DNA from: an uncultured Prevotellaceae bacterium
Lineage (GTDB): Bacteria > Bacteroidota > Bacteroidia > Bacteroidales > Muribaculaceae
NCBI GenBank assembly: GCA_900318535.1
Contig: ONKU01000022.1
Location: 1 to 60,359 of the forward strand
Reading direction: 5' to 3'
Length of the DNA stretch: 60,359 nt
The notes beneath the pieces were generated by a model, which was not told where the DNA came from, did not search any database, and worked only from the letters and a program-made list of their open reading frames with translations. Of the stretch, positions 43,802-52,294 are shown one piece after another (the stretch's first letter is position 1; the number at the start of each line of letters is the position of its first letter). The translations under genes were made by a program, and so were the position numbers.

Positions 43802-43821
43802 TATTATTTATTTAATGTGTC

Positions 43822-45258
43822 ATGGCGGGCAAGCAAGGCAACATATCACGCATGGCGATGAAGGCGATGGGCCTCTTTGGCGGGGTCCAGGTAGCCGGCA
43901 TCCTGTGCTCGATTATCCGCACCAAGCTTGTCGCGCTGTGGATCGGCCCCGTGGGCATCGGCCTTTTCGGCCTGTTCAACAACGCCCTGGAGATGATCTC
44001 TACGGGCACCAACCTGGGCATCCGCTCGAGTAGCGTGCGAGACATCTCCCAGGCGATGGACCGCAGTGACAAGAGCCTGGTGGCCCGCATGGTGACCGTG
44101 GTGCGCAAGTGGTCGATGTGGCTGGGACTAGCCGGCGCCTTGTTGACGCTCGTGCTAGCGCCGCTGCTCAGCCAGGTCACCTTTGGCGACAGTCTGCACA
44201 TCTGGGGCTTTGTGGCCCTGAGCGTGGCCGTGCTGCTGCAGGCATTGACCAACGGTGAATATGCCGTGCTGCAGGGCACCGCGCGCCTCAAGCGGCTGGC
44301 CAGTGTAACCCTGTGGGGCACGTTGGTGGGACTTGCGGTCTCCATCCCGCTGTTCTACCTGCTGCGTGAACGCAGCATCCTGCCGTCCATCCTAGCCTAT
44401 GCCCTGGCACTGGCGGCATTTGCCTGGATTTTCCGTAACCGCGATTATGCTCCCGCAGCGGTGAGCCGGCGCGAGACCTTCGACATGGGCAAGGGCTTCG
44501 TCCGTCTGGGCATCTACATGACATTGGGAAATTTTGCCACCATCCTGGCCAGCTATGCCTTTAACGCCTGGCTCAACGTGAATGCCGGCACCGAGCAGGT
44601 GGGCTTCTACCAGGCAGGATACACCCTTATCAACAAATACACCGGCCTGATACTTACCGCACTGGGCATGGAATACTATCCCCGCCTGGCCAAAGTAGCC
44701 GAGAGCCGCATGAGGTTGCGTGCCTTTGTATCACAGGAGATTAACGTCGCCATCGCGGTGATGGCTCCTGTGGTGGCGCTGTTCATCCTGCTGCGCGAGG
44801 TGGTCGTGTGGCTGCTGTACACGCCCGATTTCAACGTCATCCTCACGTTTGTGTCGTGGGGAATGATCGGCACCGTGCTGCGCACGCTGTCGTGGTGCCT
44901 GGCCTTCACCATCCTGGCCAAGGGCGACGGCAAGACCTACCTGTGGACCGAGGTCGCCAGCGCAGTCATCAACCTGGTGCTCAACATCGTCTTCTACCGC
45001 TGGTGGGGTTTGACGGGACTGGGAATCGCCTTCCTGGTGTCCTATCTGCTCTACACGCTCATCATCGCAGTGGTCTATTTCAAGACTTACCGCCTGAGCG
45101 TTTCCCGCGCCAGCCTGTATAACCTGTTGTGGACGCTAGCCGTGGCTGCAGGCGTGATGGCTGCCATGGAATGCGGCATCACCGCCGTGGCCGTCGTGTT
45201 GACGGTAATCAGCATCGCTGTGGCCGCCCGCCTGATTGTGACCATGTGGCGCAGATAA
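43822..45258 (+). CDS. Oligosaccharide (O-antigen/capsule) flippase
   Basis: A 478-residue MOP-superfamily membrane protein with about 12-14 helices. It starts with the Wzx-type MGLFGGVQVAGILCSIIRTKLVALWIGP block and has YQAGYTLINKYTGLILTALGMEYYPRLA in the middle. It would move lipid-linked glycans across the inner membrane. In operon with the FemAB-like transferase; other glycan genes are not in the window. Confidence 0.88.
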   Translation: MAGKQGNISRMAMKAMGLFGGVQVAGILCSIIRTKLVALWIGPVGIGLFGLFNNALEMISTGTNLGIRSSSVRDISQAMDRSDKSLVARMVTVVRKWSMWLGLAGALLTLVLAPLLSQVTFGDSLHIWGFVALSVAVLLQALTNGEYAVLQGTARLKRLASVTLWGTLVGLAVSIPLFYLLRERSILPSILAYALALAAFAWIFRNRDYAPAAVSRRETFDMGKGFVRLGIYMTLGNFATILASYAFNAWLNVNAGTEQVGFYQAGYTLINKYTGLILTALGMEYYPRLAKVAESRMRLRAFVSQEINVAIAVMAPVVALFILLREVVVWLLYTPDFNVILTFVSWGMIGTVLRTLSWCLAFTILAKGDGKTYLWTEVASAVINLVLNIVFYRWWGLTGLGIAFLVSYLLYTLIIAVVYFKTYRLSVSRASLYNLLWTLAVAAGVMAAMECGITAVAVVLTVISIAVAARLIVTMWRR

Positions 45259-45280
45259 GGCAAACGCTCTACACCTCACC

Positions 45281-45323
45281 AACCGAAAACCATAGCCATA
45301 TTCACTCTGTTCGGTTAATTTTT
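45281..45323 (+). terminator. Terminator of the flippase operon
   Basis: AACCGAA (45281-45287) pairs with TTCGGTT (45310-45316), then AATTTTTA. Confidence 0.65.
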
Positions 45324-45378
45324 AATAAAATGGGGAGAATTTATTAACATACAGTTGCTGCGTTTGAATATTATTATG

Positions 45379-45386
45379 TATCTTTG
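45379..45386 (+). promoter_or_regulatory. -7 box TATCTTTG of greA
   Basis: TATCTTTG; the leader to the greA start is about 98 nt. Confidence 0.65.
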
Positions 45387-45419
45387 CAGCGATAAACCGA
45401 AATTATAAACCGCGAGGGA

Positions 45420-45460
45420 TCTCACCAGCAACCAGTTGAGATTCTTCTCATTTTTTGAGA
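45420..45460 (+). promoter_or_regulatory. greA leader with alternating TCTCA/TGAGA elements
   Basis: TCTCA at 45420 and 45446, TGAGA at 45437 and 45456. Element 1 can pair with 2 while 3 pairs with 4, or 2 with 3, giving exclusive folds as in attenuators. Confidence 0.4.
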
Positions 45461-45490
45461 CTTTAAAAATTTAAAAACACAGTATTTAGC

Positions 45491-45961
45491 ATGGCTATTA
45501 CTTACATGACACAGGAAGGTTACGACAAGAAGATGGCCGAATTGGCTCATCTCGAGAACGTCGAGCGTCCCGAAGTCGTACGCGCCATTGTTGAGGCTCG
45601 TGACAAGGGAGACCTTTCAGAGAACGCAGAATATGATGCCGCCAAGGAGCGCCAGGGCATGCTTGAGGCCAAGATTGCCGAACTGAAGTCCCTGATTGCA
45701 TCGGCCCGCATCATCGATGAGAGCAAAATCTCGACCGACGAGGTACAACTGCTCACCAAGGTGACCATCCGCAACCTCAAGAACAAGGCCCAGATGACCT
45801 ACACCATCGTCACTGAGACCGAGGCTAACCTGCGCGAAGGCAAGATATCCATTTCCACCCCCATTGCCAAGGGTCTGCTGGGCCACAAAGTGGGTGAAAA
45901 GGTCGAGGTTCAGGCACCTGCCGGACTGATGAAATTTGAAATCCTTAAAATCGAAGTATAA
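45491..45961 (+). CDS. greA: Transcription elongation factor GreA
   Basis: A 156-residue RNA-polymerase secondary-channel factor that stimulates cleavage of backtracked RNA. The N-terminal coiled coil carries the acidic tip DLSENAEYDAAKERQ (residues about 38-52, with the catalytic Asp/Glu pair), followed by the C-terminal FKBP-like domain ending in the PIAKGLLGHKVGEKVEVQAPAGLMKFEILKIEV pattern. The HIT gene follows 12 bases downstream. Confidence 0.96.
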   Translation: MAITYMTQEGYDKKMAELAHLENVERPEVVRAIVEARDKGDLSENAEYDAAKERQGMLEAKIAELKSLIASARIIDESKISTDEVQLLTKVTIRNLKNKAQMTYTIVTETEANLREGKISISTPIAKGLLGHKVGEKVEVQAPAGLMKFEILKIEV

Positions 45962-45973
45962 CGCGATACTATC

Positions 45974-46366
45974 ATGGCAACCATTTTCAGCAAAATCGCC
46001 GCTGGTGAAATTCCCAGCTACAAGGTGGCCGAGGACGACCGCTACTATGCGTTCCTGGACATCAACCCCATGGCCAAGGGCCACACCCTGGTCATCCCCA
46101 AGCATGAAGTGAACTACATGTTCGACCTCGACGAGGAAGAGTATGCCGGCCTGTGGGCCTTTGCCCGCAAGGTGGCTATGGCGCTGGAACAGGCCGTTCC
46201 CTGCAAGCGCATCGGCATTGGCGTGCTGGGTCTTGAAGTGCCCCACTGCCACATCCACCTCGTGCCCCTGCAGAGCGAGAAGGACATGGCTTTCGGCGGT
46301 CCCAAGCTGACCTTGCCGGCCGAAGAGATGCAGGCTATCGCAGCTGCCATCGCAGCAAAGCTTTAA
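45974..46366 (+). CDS. HIT-family nucleotide hydrolase
   Basis: A 130-residue histidine-triad protein that hydrolyses nucleoside phosphoramidates or AMP-type conjugates. Motifs: IFSKIAAGEIPSYKVAEDD, NPMAKGHTLVIPKHEV, and the triad PHCHIHLVPL (about residues 96-105). In operon with greA; a strong terminator follows. Confidence 0.95.
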   Translation: MATIFSKIAAGEIPSYKVAEDDRYYAFLDINPMAKGHTLVIPKHEVNYMFDLDEEEYAGLWAFARKVAMALEQAVPCKRIGIGVLGLEVPHCHIHLVPLQSEKDMAFGGPKLTLPAEEMQAIAAAIAAKL

Positions 46367-46386
46367 GGTAATGAACTAATTGCATT

Positions 46387-46424
46387 CAAGACGTTTGCCA
46401 CTGATAACCAGGGCAAACGTCTTG
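46387..46424 (+). terminator. Terminator of greA-HIT
   Basis: Perfect 13-bp stem (46387-46399 with 46412-46424), then TTCAATC. Confidence 0.75.
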
Positions 46425-46443
46425 TTCAATCATGACACACTAA

Positions 46444-47289
46444 ATGAACACGATTTGGATTGTATTGCCCATCTTGACGCTCCTCATGTTTGAGTTGGGC
46501 CTGAACCTGAAGATCGAAGATTTTAAACTGTTCAAGACGCGCCCGCGGCCTGTACTGGCCGGCCTCATCGGGCAGATCATCGTTTTGCCCCTGCTGGCAT
46601 GGCTGCTGGGACGAGCCTTCGGGTTGGAGCCTATCTTCCTGATTGGTTTTGTGCTCATTGCCTGCTGCCCTGGCGGCAGCTCGTCGAACGTGTTCTCGAT
46701 GCTTGCCAAGGGCGACGTGGCCCTGTCGGTATCGCTCACGGCTTGCAGCAGCATCATCACGCTGGTGACTGTGCCGCTCATCATGGAAGGTGTCACCACC
46801 GCTGCCGGCAGTGCCGTGCAGGTCCACCTGCCTGTGGGCAAGCTCCTGATGCAGAACATCGTGCTCATGTTCCTGCCCATCGTTGTGGGTATCGCCGTGC
46901 GCAAGAAATGGGCCGATGCCGCCAACAAGATGCACAACATACTGTCGCGCATTGCCTTCCCTGCCCTTATCTTCCTGGCCACGGTCTTCTTTATCCAGAA
47001 CCGTGATGCCATTATCGACAGCTTCGGACAGCTGGGTCTCTCGGTGAGCGTGCTCATCCTGCTCGCTATGGGCAGCGGTGCGTTGCTCTCCCATAGCATG
47101 AGCCTCACGGGCAAGGAACGCCGCACCATCGTCATCGAGGTGGGCATGCAGAATGCCGCCCAGGCCATTGCCATCGCCAGCAGCCCGCTGGTGTTCAACA
47201 ACGACGTCATCGCCATCCCGGCCATCATCTACGCCCTGATGATGAACGTGATCCTCATCACCTACGTCGCCATCATCAAGCGCCGCTGA
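46444..47289 (+). CDS. Bile acid:sodium symporter (BASS) family protein
   Basis: A 281-residue membrane protein with about nine to ten helices. BASS/SBF pattern: LMFELGLNLKIEDFKLFKTRPRPVLAGLIGQ, LIACCPGGSSSNVFSMLAKGDVALSVSLT (crossover helix 1) and IEVGMQNAAQAIAIASSP (crossover helix 2). Bacterial members carry organic anions such as pyruvate, pantoate or bile acids with Na+; the substrate here is unknown. It lies only 20 bases after the greA-HIT hairpin and no clear promoter is seen. Confidence 0.9.
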   Translation: MNTIWIVLPILTLLMFELGLNLKIEDFKLFKTRPRPVLAGLIGQIIVLPLLAWLLGRAFGLEPIFLIGFVLIACCPGGSSSNVFSMLAKGDVALSVSLTACSSIITLVTVPLIMEGVTTAAGSAVQVHLPVGKLLMQNIVLMFLPIVVGIAVRKKWADAANKMHNILSRIAFPALIFLATVFFIQNRDAIIDSFGQLGLSVSVLILLAMGSGALLSHSMSLTGKERRTIVIEVGMQNAAQAIAIASSPLVFNNDVIAIPAIIYALMMNVILITYVAIIKRR

Positions 47290-47330
47290 CACACCATCCG
47301 AGAAGTCACTCAGGCGTTAAAAATGAAAAA

Positions 47331-47373
47331 TGGACGGTCCTTTTGTCATCAAAGGGGCCGTTCACTTTATTGT
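47331..47373 (+). terminator. Terminator of the BASS transporter gene
   Basis: GGACGGTCCTTTT pairs with AAAGGGGCCGTTC (imperfect), followed by ACTTTATT. Confidence 0.65.
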
Positions 47374-47381
47374 CAACAGGC

Positions 47382-47525
47382 AGTTTTGTGGGTAACTATT
47401 CACCGAATGTATCCCCACGCAAAGGCGCAAAGGCGCTAATCGGTTTATAATCAATATCTTATCGCCTTTGCGGCTTAACGTGGTGTTGGGCATCACGGTG
47501 ATTCGCTGAATAGTTAGTTTTGTGG
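47382..47525. mobile_element. MITE-like element with terminal inverted repeats and flanking direct repeats
   Basis: Terminal arms AACTATTCACCGAAT (47394-47408) and ATTCGCTGAATAGTT (47501-47515) pair at 14 of 15 bases. Inner arms built on CGCAAAGGCG (47418-47438, and CGCCTTTGCG at 47463-47472) extend the hairpin. Ten-base direct repeats AGTTTTGTGG flank it at 47382-47391 and 47516-47525, as a target duplication would. No coding capacity. Confidence 0.65.
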
Positions 47526-47598
47526 AATTTTTCGTTAATAAACCTTATTGTTAATAACTCGAGGCGCGGCAGTTGCGGGAATATCAGTAGAATATTAG

Positions 47599-47606
47599 TA
47601 TCTTTG
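47599..47606 (+). promoter_or_regulatory. -7 box TATCTTTG of parE
   Basis: TATCTTTG, 31 bases upstream of the parE start. Confidence 0.65.
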
Positions 47607-47637
47607 TAGGTTAAAACGCAGATTTCAGTAAATTAAA

Positions 47638-49626
47638 ATGTCAAAAGACAAAGATAATCAAATCATAGAAGACCCTGCCGTTGATGCTGGACAGCAACCC
47701 GTTGCCAGCGACTTCGGTGGCTACAACCAGCTGATCACGCTAACGCCACGTGAGCACATCCGCCAGCGCCCGGGCATGTACATCGGCAAACTGGGCGACG
47801 GCTCGCAGGATGATGACGGTATCTACGTCCTCATCAAGGAGGTTATCGACAACAGCATCGACGAGTTCAACACGGGTTATGCCAAGCCTAACATCGACAT
47901 CGATGTGGTGGACGGCATGGTCACCATTCGCGACTACGGCCGCGGCATCCCCCTGGACCAGGTCAAGGACGCGTCCAGCAAGATGAACACCGGTGCAAAA
48001 TATGACACGCAGACCTACAAGCGCTCGGTGGGCCTGAACGGTGTGGGCATCAAGGCGGTGAACGCCCTGTCCACCGAGTTCTACATCCGCAGCGTGCGCG
48101 ACGGGCAGTGCTCGTCGGTGCTCTACGGCGAGGGTCTGGTCAAGGAGGAGAGCGGCATCGTCACCGCTGGCGAGGGCGAGGAGAACGGCACACTCGTGCG
48201 CTTCAAGCCCGACAACAGCATCTTCAAGAACTACGAGTTCCGCGAGGAGACCATCGAGGCGATGATCAAGAATTACTCCTACCTGAACACGGGCCTCACG
48301 CTCACACTCAACGGCAAGAAATACCACTCACGCAACGGTCTGAGCGACCTGGTCAAGGACAAGATGACCAACGACCCGCTGTACCCGCTGATGCACTTTA
48401 CGGGCGACGACATCGAGGTGGTCATCACCCACGCTGCACAGCTTGGCGAGGAGTTCTACTCCTTTGTCAACGGCCAGCACACGACGCAGGGCGGTACGCA
48501 CCAGAGCGCCTTCCGCGAAGCCTTGTCGAGGACCATCAAAGAGTTCTACGGCAAGAACTTTGAGTACAGCGACATCCGCAACGGCATCGTCGCCGCCATC
48601 AGCATCAAGGTCGAGGAACCCGTGTTCGAGTCCCAGACCAAGATCAAGCTGGGCAGCAGCATCATGTGGAAGGACGGCCCCACCATCTACAAGTACATCA
48701 ACGACTTCATCAAGAAGGAGCTGGACGACTACCTGCACAAGGCCCCCGAGACCGCCGAGGTGCTGCTGAAGAAGATCCAGGACAACGAGCGCGAGCGCAA
48801 GGCCATCGCCGGCGTGAGCAAGCAAGTGCGCGAGAATGTCAAGAAGGCCGCGCTGCACAACGACAAGCTGCGCGACTGCCGTGTCCACTTCAACGACGCC
48901 CGTGCCCCCAAGGACAACGACCGCCGCGGCGAGAGCTCGATTTTCATCACCGAGGGTCTCTCGGCAAGCGGCTCGATCACCAAAATCCGCGACGTGGAGA
49001 CACAGGCCGTGTTCTCGCTGCGCGGTAAGCCGTTGAACACCTTCGGCCTTGATCCCAAGAAGGTCATTACCAACGTCGAGTTTGCCCTGCTGCAGTCGGC
49101 GCTCAACATCGAGGACGGCATCGACGGCCTGCGCTACAACAAGGTCATCATCGCTACCGATGCCGATGTTGATGGCATGCACATCCGCCTGCTGCTGTTG
49201 ACCTACTTCCTGCAGTTCTGCCCCGAACTGATCAAGACGGGCCACCTGTACATCCTGCAGACGCCGCTGTTCCGCGTGCTCAACAAGAAGGACGCCAAAC
49301 GCAAGAACCGCACCACCAAACGCGAGGCCAAGCCTCAAAAGGTAGAGACCTATTACTGCTACAGCGACGAGGAGCGCCTGGCTGCCCTCGACAAGCTGGG
49401 CGACGCTGCCGAGATTACCAGATTCAAAGGTCTGGGTGAGATTTCGCCCGACGAGTTCAAGGACTTCATCGGTCCCGAAATGCGGCTCGACCGCGTGAAA
49501 CTCAGCAAGGAGGACTCGGTGAAGCAGATGCTCGCCTTCTTCATGGGCAAGAACACCATGGAGCGCCAGAATTTCATTATTGACAACCTAGTTAACGAGG
49601 ATGATGAAGACATCACAGTGCATTGA
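47638..49626 (+). CDS. parE: DNA topoisomerase IV subunit B
   Basis: The ATPase subunit of topoisomerase IV, 662 residues. GHKL ATPase motifs: [10 protein letters not shown] (about 68-77), [12 protein letters not shown], and [16 protein letters not shown]. The transducer domain and the TOPRIM domain with Glu439 in [11 protein letters not shown] and the Asp508/510/512 cluster in [10 protein letters not shown] follow. [12 protein letters not shown] near the end is typical of Bacteroidota ParE. The usual EGDSA motif is EGLSA here: codon 441 (CTC, 48958-48960) encodes Leu where Asp is almost universal. parC is not adjacent. Confidence 0.93.
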   Translation: MSKDKDNQIIEDPAVDAGQQPVASDFGGYNQLITLTPREHIRQRPGMYIGKLGDGSQDDDGIYVLIKEVIDNSIDEFNTGYAKPNIDIDVVDGMVTIRDYGRGIPLDQVKDASSKMNTGAKYDTQTYKRSVGLNGVGIKAVNALSTEFYIRSVRDGQCSSVLYGEGLVKEESGIVTAGEGEENGTLVRFKPDNSIFKNYEFREETIEAMIKNYSYLNTGLTLTLNGKKYHSRNGLSDLVKDKMTNDPLYPLMHFTGDDIEVVITHAAQLGEEFYSFVNGQHTTQGGTHQSAFREALSRTIKEFYGKNFEYSDIRNGIVAAISIKVEEPVFESQTKIKLGSSIMWKDGPTIYKYINDFIKKELDDYLHKAPETAEVLLKKIQDNERERKAIAGVSKQVRENVKKAALHNDKLRDCRVHFNDARAPKDNDRRGESSIFITEGLSASGSITKIRDVETQAVFSLRGKPLNTFGLDPKKVITNVEFALLQSALNIEDGIDGLRYNKVIIATDADVDGMHIRLLLLTYFLQFCPELIKTGHLYILQTPLFRVLNKKDAKRKNRTTKREAKPQKVETYYCYSDEERLAALDKLGDAAEITRFKGLGEISPDEFKDFIGPEMRLDRVKLSKEDSVKQMLAFFMGKNTMERQNFIIDNLVNEDDEDITVH

Positions 49627-49636
49627 TAACGAGGGA

Positions 49637-50101
49637 ATGCGCGTGGCGCTGTTCCCCGGCTCGTTTGACCCCTTCACACGCGGCCACGAGTCCATCGTCA
49701 GGCGGGCTTTGCCGCTGTTCGACAAGTTCATTATCGCCATCGGCGTTAACGCCGACAAACGCTCCTACATGACCATGGAGCAGCGCAAGGCGTTGATTGA
49801 GAGCGTCTTCAAGGACGACGAGCGCGTGCAGGTCATCGCCTACAGCAACATGACCGTGGAAGTTGCCCGCGAGGTGGGCGCACAGTTCATCGTGCGCGGC
49901 GTGCGACTCATCCAGGACTTCGAGAACGAGAAGCACCTGGCCGAGGTGAACCGTGACCTGACCGGCATCGAGACCATCCTGCTCTATACACTGCCCGAGT
50001 ACAGCCACATCAGCAGCAGCATCGTGCGCGAGCTGGCACGATATGGCCAGGACGTGAGCGCCTATCTGCCCGAAAACGCCGACCTCAAGCAACTGCCGTA
50101 A
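49637..50101 (+). CDS. coaD: Phosphopantetheine adenylyltransferase
   Basis: Fourth step of coenzyme A synthesis (4'-phosphopantetheine to dephospho-CoA), cytosolic. The 154-residue form starting MRVALFPGSFDPFTRGHESIVRR fits the family's length. The longer frame starting inside parE (49601) adds 12 residues with no family match. Nucleotidyltransferase motif TRGH and the C-terminal SHISSSIVREL block are intact. It lies 10 bases after the parE stop, hence the same operon. Confidence 0.94.
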   Translation: MRVALFPGSFDPFTRGHESIVRRALPLFDKFIIAIGVNADKRSYMTMEQRKALIESVFKDDERVQVIAYSNMTVEVAREVGAQFIVRGVRLIQDFENEKHLAEVNRDLTGIETILLYTLPEYSHISSSIVRELARYGQDVSAYLPENADLKQLP

Positions 50102-50173
50102 CCCAATAACAGACAACAGTTTGGCATCCAGCCAACTAACAACTAAGAACCAAAAACTTAGATATATAACTCA

Positions 50174-51808
50174 ATGAAAAAGATATCACTTGCCGTCACA
50201 ATGTGTCTGGCACTGTCTTTTACCCTATCGGCCCAGCGGTCGATGCCACAGGCATTGCAGAAACTAATGAACGCCGAGTATGCCATCTCGAGCCTGTATG
50301 TGGACTCGGTCAACGAGGACAAGCTCGTTGAGGAAGCCATCAAGGGCATGCTCGAGAGTCTGGATCCCCACTCGTCCTACACCGACGCCAAGGAGACCAA
50401 GGAACTGGAAGAACCCCTGCAGGGCGAATTCAGCGGCGTGGGCATCCAGTTCAACATGAACAAGGACACGCTGTACGTCATCCAGACCGTTCCCGGCGGT
50501 CCCAGTGAACGCGTGGGCGTGCTGGCCGGCGACCGCATCATCTACGTCAACGACACAATTATCGCGGGCGTGAAAATGAAAAACAGCGATATCCAGAAAC
50601 GCCTGCGCGGCAAAAAGGGCACCAACGTCACCATCAAGGTGAAACGCCCTGGCGTGAAGGAACTGATCACCTTCCGCATCACGCGCGACAACATCCCCCT
50701 GCACAGCATCGACGCCCAATATATGCTCGATGAGCGCACGGGCTACCTGCGCATCTCGCGATTCGGCGCCAAGACCCACGAGGAGATGATGGATGCCCTC
50801 AAGGAACTCAAGAAACAAGGCATGACGCAGCTCATTATGGACCTGAGCGACAATGGCGGCGGCTACCTGAATGCTGCCATCGACATGTGCAACGAGTTCC
50901 TGGACCGCGGTCAGCTCATGGTCTATACCGAGGGCGACAACTCACCCCGCAACGAAGCCAACGCCAACGGCTGGGGCGAGTACCAGGATCTGCACATGGT
51001 AGTCATGGTCAACCAGTACTCGGCATCGGCAGCCGAGATCTTTGCCGGCGCCATGCAGGACTGGGACCGTGCCGTGATTGTCGGACGCAGGACCTTCGGC
51101 AAGGGACTGGTGCAACGGCCCTTCAAATTTGAGGACGGTTCGATGATGCGCCTGACCGTTGCCCGCTACTATACGCCCAGTGGCCGCTGCATCCAGAAGC
51201 CCTACAACCGCGGCGACAAAAAGGCCTATGAGAAGGAACTGCTCGAACGCGCCAACGAGGGCGAATACTACAGCCTGGACAGCATCCAGTTCAATGACAG
51301 CCTGCGCTACACCACCCGCCTGAACCACCGCATCATCTACGGCGGTGGCGGAGTGATGCCCGATGTGTATGTTCCCATCGACACCAGCGAGTACTCCACC
51401 TACTACCGCGACTTGAGTGCCAAGGGCATCCTCAACCAGTATGTCATCAAGTATGTGGACAAGAACCGCAAGAGCATTGCCAAGCAGTACAGCACGCTCG
51501 ACGCCTATGACCGCGGCTTTGCCGTGAGCGACGAGATGATGCGCGACCTCATCGCCATGGGCGAGCAGGACAGTGTCAAGTTTGACGAGGAGAAGTACCG
51601 CACCAGCGAACTGTTGCTCAAGGACATCGTCAAGGGTCTGATTGCCCGCGACGTGTACGGCGACCAGAGTGCCTACAACGTCATCATCAACCACCGCAAT
51701 CCCGACCTGAAGGCCGCCATCGAGGTGCTGAACGACCGCGAGCGTTTTGACCGCCTGCTGCGCGAGGGCAATCCCGAATACGAACGGCTGGTTAAGAAAA
51801 ACGATTAA
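50174..51808 (+). CDS. Carboxy-terminal processing peptidase (S41)
   Basis: A 544-residue periplasmic Ctp/Prc-type protease. Signal peptide to about residue 20 (SAQR). Helical N-terminal part with LDPHSSYTDAKE, PDZ domain about 85-160, then the S41 catalytic domain: MDLSDNGGGYL, the Ser285/Lys310 dyad in NQYSASAAEIFAGAM and FGKGLVQRPF, and PSGRCIQKPY. A C-terminal extension of about 130 residues follows the catalytic core. Third gene after parE and coaD. Confidence 0.93.
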   Translation: MKKISLAVTMCLALSFTLSAQRSMPQALQKLMNAEYAISSLYVDSVNEDKLVEEAIKGMLESLDPHSSYTDAKETKELEEPLQGEFSGVGIQFNMNKDTLYVIQTVPGGPSERVGVLAGDRIIYVNDTIIAGVKMKNSDIQKRLRGKKGTNVTIKVKRPGVKELITFRITRDNIPLHSIDAQYMLDERTGYLRISRFGAKTHEEMMDALKELKKQGMTQLIMDLSDNGGGYLNAAIDMCNEFLDRGQLMVYTEGDNSPRNEANANGWGEYQDLHMVVMVNQYSASAAEIFAGAMQDWDRAVIVGRRTFGKGLVQRPFKFEDGSMMRLTVARYYTPSGRCIQKPYNRGDKKAYEKELLERANEGEYYSLDSIQFNDSLRYTTRLNHRIIYGGGGVMPDVYVPIDTSEYSTYYRDLSAKGILNQYVIKYVDKNRKSIAKQYSTLDAYDRGFAVSDEMMRDLIAMGEQDSVKFDEEKYRTSELLLKDIVKGLIARDVYGDQSAYNVIINHRNPDLKAAIEVLNDRERFDRLLREGNPEYERLVKKND

Positions 51809-51834
51809 AACCCCTATTTTTTAAATGACAGAAT

Positions 51835-51867
51835 AACGGTATTCTACAGTAGAATGCCGTTTTTTTT
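51835..51867 (+). terminator. Terminator of the parE-coaD-ctp operon
   Basis: AACGGTATTCTAC (51835-51847) pairs with GTAGAATGCCGTT (51849-51861; one wobble), followed by a run of T. Confidence 0.8.
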
Positions 51868-52132
51868 AGAATCTGACACCAACTACGACATCGAGGGCCT
51901 GACTCCCGAGACCGAGTATGAGGTACAGGTACAGGCTAATGGCGATGCTGGCACTTCGCCCTGGACCGAGAGCTTGATCTTCGTGACCACCAAGAAGACC
52001 TCTATCGAGGAGATCAGCGCCGACGTGAAGGGTGACAACCGCTACTACAACATGATGGGTCAGCAGGTTGACGGCAACAATCTGCCCGCTGGCATCTACA
52101 TCCACAACGGCAAGAAGATTCTCGTGAAGTAA
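51854..52132 (+). pseudogene. Orphan C-terminal fragment of a secreted FN3/sorting-tail protein
   Basis: The 92-codon frame has no signal peptide, and its first ATG lies inside the right arm of the preceding terminator. From about 51869 it encodes the end of a fibronectin type III domain (YDIEGLTPETEYEVQVQA, TSPWTESLIFVTTK) and then a type IX-like sorting tail (YYNMMGQQVDGNNLPAGIYI, KKILVK). This is the normal end of a large secreted protein whose front is missing. No promoter is seen. It is probably a remnant left by deletion or recombination. Confidence 0.7.
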
Positions 52133-52170
52133 GGCTGCTGCCCATAGCTTAACGAAAATCCATAAATAAT

Positions 52171-52209
52171 GACTGCACATGGCCGATTGGTCATGTGCAG
52201 TCTGTTTTT
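52171..52209 (+). terminator. Terminator after the orphan fragment
   Basis: GACTGCACATG (52171-52181) pairs perfectly with CATGTGCAGTC (52192-52202), then TGTTTTTA. It is probably the terminator of the lost full-length gene. Confidence 0.8.
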
Positions 52210-52294
52210 AGGCAATGATATTGGCCTGTCTTAATGCGAATTACGCTAATTATACTAATTTGGCGAACAAATAATAATCGGAAATCCGCATTCA

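Larger units (their letters stand above)
47290..47637. other. Intergenic region with terminator, MITE-like element and parE promoter
   Basis: No coding frame. It holds a hairpin terminator (47331-47373), the repeat element (47382-47525) and the parE -7 box (47599-47606). Confidence 0.7.

Noticed and set aside
49601-49636. Upstream coaD start inside parE
   Set aside because: The extra 12 residues match nothing in the family; MRVALFPGSFDPF is the normal N-terminus.
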